From: CAZXPG01 sp964643145
GTDB lineage: Bacteria > Pseudomonadota > Alphaproteobacteria > Rickettsiales > Arcanibacteraceae
Direction of reading: 5' to 3'
DNA: 24,740 nucleotides
NCBI GenBank assembly: GCA_964643145.1
Contig: CAZXPG010000026.1
Location: 1 to 24,740, forward strand
The position numbers and the translations under genes are program-made. Position 1 is the first letter of the stretch. Each line of letters begins with the position of its first letter. The notes beneath the pieces were generated by a model. It was not told the DNA's origin and did no database searches. It saw only the letters and a program-made list of their open reading frames with translations. Below are positions 16,268 through 23,437 of the stretch, in pieces.

Positions 16268-17797
16268 TCAGATGCGTTGGGAGGTTTTCCCGGCAGTGGG
16301 GCTGTTTGTCATTCGCTCAGAAGAGGGGGGTTGGTTTGAAGGCTGGTTGCCTCCTCCGATAAATGTTGAGGGTGTGGAGGAGGGGTTTCCCGCTTCCTGA
16401 GAGGTAAGGATGGCCCCCTCAATAAGCTTTTGCGTGTTGGGAAAGTAATCGGCATGGTGCAGGGCATTTTTTCCATCGTTATTGACCGTAGTGACATCTG
16501 CCCCCTGCGCTATCAGCTGTGAGACAATCGCATCCTCATGTATATTTATATAGACGCCTGAGCTTAGCTTATGCCGAACTTTCTGTATTGAGGGTGTGGA
16601 GGAGGGGTTTCCCGCTTCCTGAGAGGTAAGGATGGCCCCCTCAATAAGCTTTTGCGTGTCGGGAAAGTAATCGGCATGGTGCAGGGCATTTTTTCCATCG
16701 TTATTGACCGCAGTGATATCTGCCCCCTGCGCTATCAGCTGTGAGACAATCGCATCCTTTCCATGTTGTGCCGCCATCATCAGGGCGGAGGTGCCTGAGT
16801 TCGTGCTTCGTATCTCGATAGATGCCGATGCCCCAGCCTTTAACAATAGCGTTGTGCATTCTGAATCTTGTCTCAACCTTTCGGATACTCCTATGTGCCC
16901 ATAGTATGGATTTCTGTTTGCAGCCACCATGAGGGCTGTCCATCCCCTGTCATTTTGCGCATGAATAAGTGCCTTCCCACTCTCAGTGCCAAGGATTTTT
17001 TCGAGTAAGGCAGGGTTTCCGTCGAGTGCAGCCCTATGCAAAATAGTGTTTTGATTACAATCTATGGGCGCATTTGCCACGCGTTGATTTATTGTTTCCT
17101 CAGAGGAGGTATTGAAGCCTAGTGCCGTTACATATAGTTTGTGAAGCTGCTGCTGTGCATGGGGGGCCAGCATATCGCCGATTTTCATGTCAAGTGAGAG
17201 GGTGAAATGATAGCGAGGCCCTTCATTTGTATAGGTTGGAGCATAGTTGTAATGGGCGTGCTGTATATTGCGAGCTTCAAGGGCATGCTTAAACCGCAAC
17301 GCTTGCTGTTGATCGGAGAAAGACAGGATAATATCATCTAGATTATGCGTTGATGCGGTGATGGTCGGGGCAAAATTGTTGCTCTGTGGCCATTGTGTGT
17401 TGTGTGGAATGCTCTCGAAATTCGGGCGTTCTGAGTATCGCTTAACCTCCCTTAATGTTTCTGCCGTTAGCGTGGGGTTCTGTGCTTGTAGTGCTTCAAG
17501 TAAGAAGCTTGACTTCCCTTTTGTTATATTCTGCCATTCACCGGCGGAGGTGGTAATAGATACATAATGGCTGCTACTACCGGTATCAAGCCGCCACTCA
17601 CAGAGTTCTGGGTTGCCTAGCTTATGCTGAACTTTGTTTTTGTTGCGATGTGGGTATGACTGTAGTGCATGGAAACACGCTGAAGCCTTGCTCACATCCT
17701 CAAAATGCAGCTTGACTGCATGGCGGCCATCAGAGAGTGTTTCTTCTACAATATATTCGGGTTTCAGGTAGTCGTTTGGGTCTTTATTCGATTTCAT
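16268..17797 (-). CDS. Paralog family protein C, N-terminal module plus ankyrin repeats
   Basis: Protein of 509 residues from ATG 17797. A longer open frame reaches 17872, but that stretch is the shared promoter being read as codons; GGAG before ATG 17797 and the parallel start MKSNK / MKSVK in the 1655-residue paralog support the shorter form. Order: N-terminal module of about 125 residues (with GEWQNITKGKSSF), one further cluster module (DIILSFSDQQQALRFKHAL), then about five ankyrin repeats (RGWTALMVAANRN, SALMMAAQHGKDAIVSQLI, GKNALHHAD). The final part is duplicated in frame (74-residue offset) with a short unrelated insert between the copies. Ankyrin repeats normally bind proteins; a host-directed role is an inference. 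Its tail lacks the Arg-Arg module. Confidence 0.8.
   Translation of the reverse strand: MKSNKDPNDYLKPEYIVEETLSDGRHAVKLHFEDVSKASACFHALQSYPHRNKNKVQHKLGNPELCEWRLDTGSSSHYVSITTSAGEWQNITKGKSSFLLEALQAQNPTLTAETLREVKRYSERPNFESIPHNTQWPQSNNFAPTITASTHNLDDIILSFSDQQQALRFKHALEARNIQHAHYNYAPTYTNEGPRYHFTLSLDMKIGDMLAPHAQQQLHKLYVTALGFNTSSEETINQRVANAPIDCNQNTILHRAALDGNPALLEKILGTESGKALIHAQNDRGWTALMVAANRNPYYGHIGVSERLRQDSECTTLLLKAGASASIEIRSTNSGTSALMMAAQHGKDAIVSQLIAQGADITAVNNDGKNALHHADYFPDTQKLIEGAILTSQEAGNPSSTPSIQKVRHKLSSGVYINIHEDAIVSQLIAQGADVTTVNNDGKNALHHADYFPNTQKLIEGAILTSQEAGNPSSTPSTFIGGGNQPSNQPPSSERMTNSPTAGKTSQRI
16366..16758 (-). repeat. In-frame duplication within protein C
   Basis: Positions 16366-16536 and 16588-16758 are the same 171-bp sequence with about three differences, offset by 222 bp (74 codons) and separated by 51 bp. 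Both copies encode an ankyrin repeat plus the segment ending in GNPSSTPS. The low divergence suggests a recent event. Confidence 0.9.
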
Positions 17798-17848
17798 TCT
17801 ATCTTCTCCATTATGATGAGGGTTTATGCGGTAGAGTGCTTGCCTTTT

Positions 17849-17888
17849 ACCATAATGATAGTACAATGGCATTGCAGAATCGTTAAGA
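17849..17888 (-). promoter_or_regulatory. Shared promoter/operator upstream of protein C
   Basis: Minus strand: CTGCAA (17877-17872), a 17-bp spacer, then TATGGT (17854-17849). The phased 7-mers are TCTTAAC, CTGCAAT, TTGTACT and TTATGGT at 11-bp steps. The following AAAAGGCAAGC closely resembles the region after the site of the 1655-residue gene. Confidence 0.7.
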
Positions 17889-18100
17889 AATAAAATTTAT
17901 CTCCCCTCGTGTAGTATATACTGAAACCACTTGAAGAGTGGTTTCAGTATATAGTGCGTTATCAAACATCTCGCGCATGTGGTCAAGCTTGGATTTGCCA
18001 TCATAATCCGGTGCGTAAATGCGGTAATCAATTACCCAAAACCGGTTCAAATCAGGGTTCACATACACGCAATTCACAACGCCAATCCCAATCTCTCAAC
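17883..18100 (-). pseudogene. IS701/IS4-like transposase fragment
   Basis: The minus-strand reading from about 18098 to 17954 gives GIGVVNCVYVN followed by RFWVIDYRIYAPDYDGKSKL and D-H-M-R-E-M. This matches the central segment of IS701/IS4-type DDE transposases (usually G-I-G-V-V-x-C-V-Y-V ... V-I-D-Y-R-I-Y-x-P-D-x-D-G-K-S-K-x-D-H). Upstream the frame is broken by a TGA, and downstream the similarity stops at N-A-L-Y exactly where a perfect hairpin begins, so only about 50 residues of a roughly 350-residue enzyme remain. No intact copy or terminal repeats are visible. It shows that an insertion element was once present in the accessory block. Confidence 0.72.
17915..17953. repeat. Perfect 17-bp hairpin
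   Basis: TATATACTGAAACCACT (17915-17931) and AGTGGTTTCAGTATATA (17937-17953) are perfectly complementary around a 5-base loop. The hairpin is unrelated in sequence to the other palindrome family. It lies at the truncation point of the transposase fragment and upstream of the protein C promoter, after the 1655-residue gene. Confidence 0.85.
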
Positions 18101-18218
18101 TCTAACCAACTGGCTTTCAATGAAATATAACTATGAAAAACAGTCAGTTAGAGTTATTGGACACTAGTGCTCCCAGAGGGAGAGGGAGCGTAAAGGATCT
18201 GCCCTAGAAGGGAGAGGC
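18101..18218. other. Spacer after the 1655-residue gene
   Basis: No gene is seen. AACTCTAACCAACTG near 18098 and CAGTCAGTTAGAGTT near 18141 are near-complementary. GCTCCC (18169-18174) and GGGAGC (18184-18189) form a small GC-rich stem resembling the cluster at 23316-23420. These are probably remnants of mobile or repeat sequence. Confidence 0.45.
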
Positions 18219-21200
18219 TTAACGGCGTATGCTTACGACCTGCTTTCGTTCTTGGTTGAGTGTTGATGCTGTCTCTATTGTTTTAGAAAGAGCATCAGCA
18301 ACGCCAAGAGATGTGAATGCAGCGCAAATAGTGCCCACCGTAATATCACCGCCGTGAGATTGTTGCGTTAGGGCATTTCTAACCTGGTTCTTGTTTTTGC
18401 CGCTAACTTTTTCCATTGCTTTTACAGCATCGTCAACAGAGTAAAGAGTTAGACCAGCAGTAGGAGCTTTGACCGCAGTTGCGTTAGTGACAAGAGACTG
18501 TGGTGTCTTGCCATAACCTTTAGGACTCGTGAATTGCTGAGATGAGTTTCTAGGAGGAGTTGACGGTGAGATTTTCTTCGGATTAATATTCGTTTCCTCA
18601 GAATCGTGAGAAGAGAATGTGTCGTTGTCTTCATACGCGTTCAACTGCGCATCTTGAGCCAGTATAAGTGCAGTTGATGTCTGTGATAGAGCATTGGGTT
18701 CGAAGAGATGAGAGATTTGCGCGAATTTGGATTCTTCTATATCAACGTAGAAACGTCTTTCCTCCGTGTCTTCTGGTTGGAAACTGAAGGTGTCATATTG
18801 CCGTTGTAATACAGTACCTGCATCGGTAGCAAAGTGGGTTGCCTTTTTGGAATCTAAAAAAGTGATACGGTATGTATTGTGACCATCTAACTGGATCTGT
18901 TCTGGATGATATAACGTCTCTTCCAGCTTTGGGGGTGCAGAGGGAAGCTCGAACTCCTCTTCCTTCGTCTGCTCTGCGCTCGTCATGGCCTCCTTAATAA
19001 TTTTTCTCGTGCTCGCAAGATCGGCATACTCTAGGGCATTGCGTCCCTTGTTATTGACCGCAGTGATATCTGCCCTATGCGCTATCAGTTGTGAGACAAT
19101 CGTATCCTTTCCATGTTGTGCAGCCATCATCAGGGCGGTGGCGCCTGACTTCGTGCTGTGCGTATTAATAGATGACGCTGCCCCAGCCTGTAACAATAGC
19201 GTTGTGCATTTTAAATCTTGTTCCAACCTTTCGTTTGCTGTTTCGTACTGATACTGTGGATTTCTGTTTGCCGCCATCATCAGCGGTGTCCATCCCCTGT
19301 TATTTGGCGCATGAAGCAAGCTAGATACACCCTCCTGCTCTAGAAGAGTGCTAACTATTTCATGCTGACCGTGATCTGCTGCCACATGGAGGGCGTTGTT
19401 GCCATCCCTATCCCGCTGCCCTATATCAGCACCAGATTTCAGCAAGATCTTAAACGCTGCGACATTTCCGTTCTCCGCGGCATAGAGGAGTGGAGAGCGT
19501 TCTACGCCCTCAGTGGGAGTGTTAAAAATATTGGATTCTGTTATGGTTTTGTTCTGATACTTACCTATGTCGAAATGGTTGCAATATTCAGCTATCTTAT
19601 TCAAAGTGCCGATATCATTGTCGGCGATAGCGGTATAGATCTTGCTAGAGATAGTATTGATAACATATTTATGCATTTCGGCATTGTCTCTAGCCAATGA
19701 TATTACACCTATCGACTGATAGGTAGTAGCATTGTCAGAAGTTTTTTCAATAGGATGGTCTATCTGGTGCAATATATCCGCACCATTTTCAACTAGCAGC
19801 TTTGCTGCCTCAAGGTTGTTCTCACTGGCTGAGAATAATAGGGGTGTCGTACCATTCCCACCCCGTATATCAACAGCACCAGGGTATTGCGCAAGAAGCG
19901 CGCGTAAGATAGCCGTATCCTCGATGCCTGTCGCATAATGCAGGGGAGTGTTGCCGTTCTCATCCACAGGCATCGTATCGATGTGTGGCAGCAATGCCTC
20001 GACGGCTGCTAGCTTTTCGTTCCGCACCGCATCGAAGAGTGGGTGGTCCTGTCCTTGTATGGAGGGAAGAATATCTGCATTCTGGGAAAGAATGGTAGTG
20101 AGAGTGTCAATATTGTTGTCGTTTATAGCTTGACGTATAGCCGTGATAGGATCAATCGTAGGAAGAACGGTCTCTTCCTTCTGTTCCGGTTCTGGGAGTG
20201 GAGAGGGAAGCGCGAACTCCTTCGTCTGCTCTGCGCTCGTCATGGCCTCCTTAATAATTTTTCTCGTGCTCGCAAGATCGGCATACTCTAGGGCATTGCG
20301 TCCCTTGTTATTGACCGCAGTGATATCTGCCCTATGCGCTATCAGTTGTGAGACAACCATATCATTTCCAAATTGTGCCGCGATCATCAGGGCATTGTTT
20401 CCCTCCTTATTGACCGCATTGATATTTGCCCCATGCGTTATCAGCTGTGAGACAATCGTATCCCTTCCATGTTGTGCCGCGATCATCAGGGCGGTGGCGC
20501 CTGAGTCCGTGCTTTGCGTATTAATAGATGCCGCTGCCCCAGCCTCTAACAATAGCGTTGTGCATTTTAAATCTTGTTTCAACCTTTCGTCTGTTTTTCC
20601 GTACTGATACTGTGGATTTCTGTTTGCCGCCATCATCAGCGGTGTCCATCCCCTGTTATTTGGCGCATGAAGCAAGCTAGATACACCCTCCTGCTCTAGA
20701 AGAGTGCTAACTATTTCATGCTGACCGTGATCTGCTGCCACATGGAGGGCGTTGTTGCCATCCCTATCCCGCTGCCCTATATCAGCACCAGATTTCAGCA
20801 AGATCTTAAACGCTGCGACATTTCCGTTCTCCGCGGCATAGAGGAGTGGAGAGCGTTCTACGCCCTCAGTGGGAGTGTTAAAAATATTGGATTCTGTTAT
20901 GGTTTTGTTCTGATACTTACCTATGTCGAAATAGTTGCAATATTCAGCTATCTTATTCAAAGTGCCGATATCATTGCCGTCGATAGCGGTATAGATCTTG
21001 TTAGAGATAGTATTGATAACATATTTGTGCATTTCGGCATTGTCTCTAGACAATGATATTACACCTATCGACTGATAGGTAATAGCATTGCCAGAAGTTT
21101 CTTCAATAGGATGGTCTATCTGGTGCAATATATCCGCACCCTTTTCAACTAGCAGCTTTGCTGCCTCCGGGTTGTTCTGACTGGCTGAGAATAATAGGGG

Positions 21201-23186
21201 TGTCGTACCATTCCCACCCCGTATATCAACAGCACCAGGGTATTGCGCAAGAAGCGCGCGTAAGATAGCCGTATCCTCGATGCCTGTCGCATAATGCAGG
21301 GGAGTGTTGCCGTTCTCATCCACAGGCATCGTATCGATGTGTGGCAGCAATGCCTCGACGGCTGCTAGCTTTTCGTCCCTCACCGCATCGAAGAGTGGGT
21401 GTTCCCGTCCTTGTACGGAGGAAAGAATATCTGCATTCTGGGAAAGAATGGTAGTGAGAGTGTTAATATCGTTGTCGTTTATAGCTTGACGTATAGCCGC
21501 GATAGGATCAATCGTAGAAGGAACGGTCTCTTTCTTCTGTTCCAGCTCTGGCAAGTCGGTTGATGTCGGTGTTACCTTACTATCCAAGGTGGACATTTGG
21601 TTGCTTAGCTGATCCATCTGTTCGGAAGGTAGTATTGCAGAAAGTATATCAATTAATATCTGATCAGAGCCCTCCAGCTCAATGGTTGCTGATGTAGTTT
21701 CAGTGGTGAGCTCACAGGCTATTCGTAACGTTTCAAGTTTTTGTGCGAATTCCGCCGCTATCTTTTGATCGTTGAAAGAAAGCGTAACCACAATAAAATC
21801 ATTATTTGTATTCTTTTCTATAGAGATGTTATTATAAGACAGCCGGGCACTTTCATCAGAACTGAGAGCAGCTAGGGAATCGTTGAATGCCGTTTTTTCT
21901 TTAGAGAGCTTCTTGGATTGCTTACCTAGCGTGCTTTGAAGCTGTTGGTTGAGACATGGGTTTATAGCGGTAGTGATACCATCTAGATTGCTGCCGTATA
22001 CTGTTAGTATGGGGTTGTTGTTGTTGTTGATGGTATCGAAAATACTCTTGCTATTCAGGAGGGAAATTGTCTCATTGAACGTATTCCTATCATTATCGTT
22101 TTCAAATGTCAAATGCATAACATAACTGTCATAATTAGGATGATATTCTCCCTCAATCTTTGTGGGCTGTGGGGGGAGTGGAATATCATCCGGATCAAGC
22201 GGGATGGGGTGCAGGATTTGGGGCTGTGCAAGAAGATTGTGAGACTCTGGGGAGAGTAGTGGTTTAATAGAGTCGTCTATGATCTGTTGAGTGGCGGTTA
22301 CCGTAATCATCGTGTCTGAGGTGCTACGTGTTACCGTAATACGTTCGTTTTCGGTAGTAATGGTGTTCTGAAATTTATCCGCTATTGCTTTATCGGTAAA
22401 CCTAAAAGTCCAGTTAGTTCGATTGGTATCAGTCTGTATCGCGGTAGGAGAAAAAGTCGTGGGTTGTGTTTCAGCAGTCGCTGCAGGCTTTCGTTCTGCC
22501 TCTTGTTGCAGAAGAGTGATTCTACTCAGCGTCTCTCGAGTAAGTAGACTCTGAACATTTTGTGGCAGCGAGGTGTTGAAACTATAACTATATTGTGGCC
22601 CAGTAGTGGTGTATATGCTATTAACCGTGTACAAGCTGCGGTGTATTTTGTTGGCAAGCGCATCCTGAAACTGCAATGCCGCCTGATGGTCTGAGAAATA
22701 TAAGCGGGTCTCAAGAGTCTCGTTTTGAACTGTTTCAACGTCGGGAGAAAATTGGTTGGGAGCTGCTGTCTTGCCCTGCTGCGGAATATCATTTAGACTA
22801 GCATATTCGTGGTGTATAGGGACACTTTGTAGCTTTTCTTTTGTCAGATTAGGGTTTTTTTGCTGCAGTGCAGCAAATGAGAAGCTGTCCTTCCCGGTTG
22901 TTATATTCTTCCATTCTCCGTCTGACATATTGAGGCTAATACAGGAAACGCCATTCCAGTGAGATAGTTCTGGAGAAGTGGTTCTAGTTGAGTTTTTCCT
23001 ACTAGTGTTGTCTCCAGAATGGGTATTTTGATGCTCAATTAATGCTGCACGACACGCCTCTGCCTCATTGCTGTCCTCAAAATAAAGCCGGACGGTATGA
23101 CGTTGTTGTTGACCACCTGGCAATGTTGTTTGTGCGACGATATATTCTGGGACAAACCTGTCCTGTTTACTTTTAACCGATTTCAT
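18219..23186 (-). CDS. Paralog family protein D, 1655-residue ankyrin protein
   Basis: Giant modular protein. Order by residue: an N-terminal module shared with protein C (about 12-125, including GEWKNITTGKDSF); four further cluster modules at about 155-232, 255-320, 350-420 and 460-530; ankyrin block A (about 551-990); ankyrin block B (about 1003-1409), a near-copy of A lacking one 33-residue repeat; another cluster module (about 1435-1505, RITFLDSKKATHFA); a Ser/Pro-rich linker; and the C-terminal module (1575-1655) ending in SIRR that is shared with protein B. There is no signal peptide or membrane helix. GGAG lies 8 bases before ATG 23186, and the shared promoter is at 23238-23277. Ankyrin arrays of this size in host-associated alphaproteobacteria are often secreted; here that is an inference. 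The function of the other modules is unknown. Confidence 0.85.
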   Translation of the reverse strand: MKSVKSKQDRFVPEYIVAQTTLPGGQQQRHTVRLYFEDSNEAEACRAALIEHQNTHSGDNTSRKNSTRTTSPELSHWNGVSCISLNMSDGEWKNITTGKDSFSFAALQQKNPNLTKEKLQSVPIHHEYASLNDIPQQGKTAAPNQFSPDVETVQNETLETRLYFSDHQAALQFQDALANKIHRSLYTVNSIYTTTGPQYSYSFNTSLPQNVQSLLTRETLSRITLLQQEAERKPAATAETQPTTFSPTAIQTDTNRTNWTFRFTDKAIADKFQNTITTENERITVTRSTSDTMITVTATQQIIDDSIKPLLSPESHNLLAQPQILHPIPLDPDDIPLPPQPTKIEGEYHPNYDSYVMHLTFENDNDRNTFNETISLLNSKSIFDTINNNNNPILTVYGSNLDGITTAINPCLNQQLQSTLGKQSKKLSKEKTAFNDSLAALSSDESARLSYNNISIEKNTNNDFIVVTLSFNDQKIAAEFAQKLETLRIACELTTETTSATIELEGSDQILIDILSAILPSEQMDQLSNQMSTLDSKVTPTSTDLPELEQKKETVPSTIDPIAAIRQAINDNDINTLTTILSQNADILSSVQGREHPLFDAVRDEKLAAVEALLPHIDTMPVDENGNTPLHYATGIEDTAILRALLAQYPGAVDIRGGNGTTPLLFSASQNNPEAAKLLVEKGADILHQIDHPIEETSGNAITYQSIGVISLSRDNAEMHKYVINTISNKIYTAIDGNDIGTLNKIAEYCNYFDIGKYQNKTITESNIFNTPTEGVERSPLLYAAENGNVAAFKILLKSGADIGQRDRDGNNALHVAADHGQHEIVSTLLEQEGVSSLLHAPNNRGWTPLMMAANRNPQYQYGKTDERLKQDLKCTTLLLEAGAAASINTQSTDSGATALMIAAQHGRDTIVSQLITHGANINAVNKEGNNALMIAAQFGNDMVVSQLIAHRADITAVNNKGRNALEYADLASTRKIIKEAMTSAEQTKEFALPSPLPEPEQKEETVLPTIDPITAIRQAINDNNIDTLTTILSQNADILPSIQGQDHPLFDAVRNEKLAAVEALLPHIDTMPVDENGNTPLHYATGIEDTAILRALLAQYPGAVDIRGGNGTTPLLFSASENNLEAAKLLVENGADILHQIDHPIEKTSDNATTYQSIGVISLARDNAEMHKYVINTISSKIYTAIADNDIGTLNKIAEYCNHFDIGKYQNKTITESNIFNTPTEGVERSPLLYAAENGNVAAFKILLKSGADIGQRDRDGNNALHVAADHGQHEIVSTLLEQEGVSSLLHAPNNRGWTPLMMAANRNPQYQYETANERLEQDLKCTTLLLQAGAASSINTHSTKSGATALMMAAQHGKDTIVSQLIAHRADITAVNNKGRNALEYADLASTRKIIKEAMTSAEQTKEEEFELPSAPPKLEETLYHPEQIQLDGHNTYRITFLDSKKATHFATDAGTVLQRQYDTFSFQPEDTEERRFYVDIEESKFAQISHLFEPNALSQTSTALILAQDAQLNAYEDNDTFSSHDSEETNINPKKISPSTPPRNSSQQFTSPKGYGKTPQSLVTNATAVKAPTAGLTLYSVDDAVKAMEKVSGKNKNQVRNALTQQSHGGDITVGTICAAFTSLGVADALSKTIETASTLNQERKQVVSIRR
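18960..20180 (-). repeat. Ankyrin block B of protein D (duplicate of 20217-21536)
   Basis: This segment repeats 20217-21536 at very high identity. The offset is 1356 bp over most of the block and 1257 bp near its left edge; the 99-bp difference equals one 33-residue ankyrin repeat missing here. A 333-bp stretch, 19244-19576, is identical to 20600-20932. Confidence 0.93.
20217..21536 (-). repeat. Ankyrin block A of protein D (duplicate of 18960-20180)
   Basis: This is the longer copy of the internal duplication. It includes an extra ankyrin repeat (about residues 913-950, GNNALMIAAQFGNDMVVSQL) absent from block B. Flanking linkers of both blocks share the P-E-Q-K-x-E-T-V and TIDPI segments, marking the duplication unit. 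Confidence 0.93.
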
Positions 23187-23237
23187 TCTCTTTTCTCCGT
23201 TATGATGGGTATTTATAGGGCCTAACGCTTCCCTTTT

Positions 23238-23277
23238 ACCATAAGAATATTACAATGGCGTTACAGAAATGTTAAAA
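23238..23277 (-). promoter_or_regulatory. Shared promoter/operator upstream of protein D
   Basis: Minus strand: CTGTAA (23266-23261), a 17-bp spacer, then TATGGT (23243-23238). The phased 7-mers are TTTTAAC, CTGTAAC, TTGTAAT and TTATGGT at 11-bp steps. This is the clearest copy of the motif. Confidence 0.75.
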
Positions 23278-23315
23278 AATAAAATTTATTTTGCTTTTTT
23301 GTATTCCCTGTCAGT

Positions 23316-23420
23316 GGGAGGGCTCCCCTTACGCCCTCCTTCTACAGGGGAGAGCTTCCCCTTTTACTCCCTCTTCAGGGGGAGGAATCATCGGGCGGGC
23401 TCCCCCTCAAGGGGGAGGAG
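23316..23420. repeat. GC-rich hairpin cluster
   Basis: Three successive C-rich/G-rich inverted repeats: CTCCCC (23323-23328) with GGGGAG (23347-23352); CTCCC (23367-23371) with GGGAG (23380-23384); and CTCCCCCT (23400-23407) with AGGGGGAG (23410-23417). They lie between the stop of protein E and the promoter of protein D. They may end transcription of the upstream gene, or be degenerate copies of a repeat family. The composition is unlike the AT-rich surroundings. Confidence 0.6.
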
Positions 23421-23437
23421 CCTTTGGGGGAAGTTGC

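Noticed and set aside
19362..21056. Two nearly identical 112-codon plus-strand frames (19362-19700 and 20718-21056)
   Set aside because: They are antisense shadows of the duplicated ankyrin blocks; their similarity reflects the duplication.
18960..21536. Regularly spaced repeats that might suggest a CRISPR array
   Set aside because: The repeats are coding ankyrin units of 99 bp in an open frame, with no short constant repeat or unique spacers.
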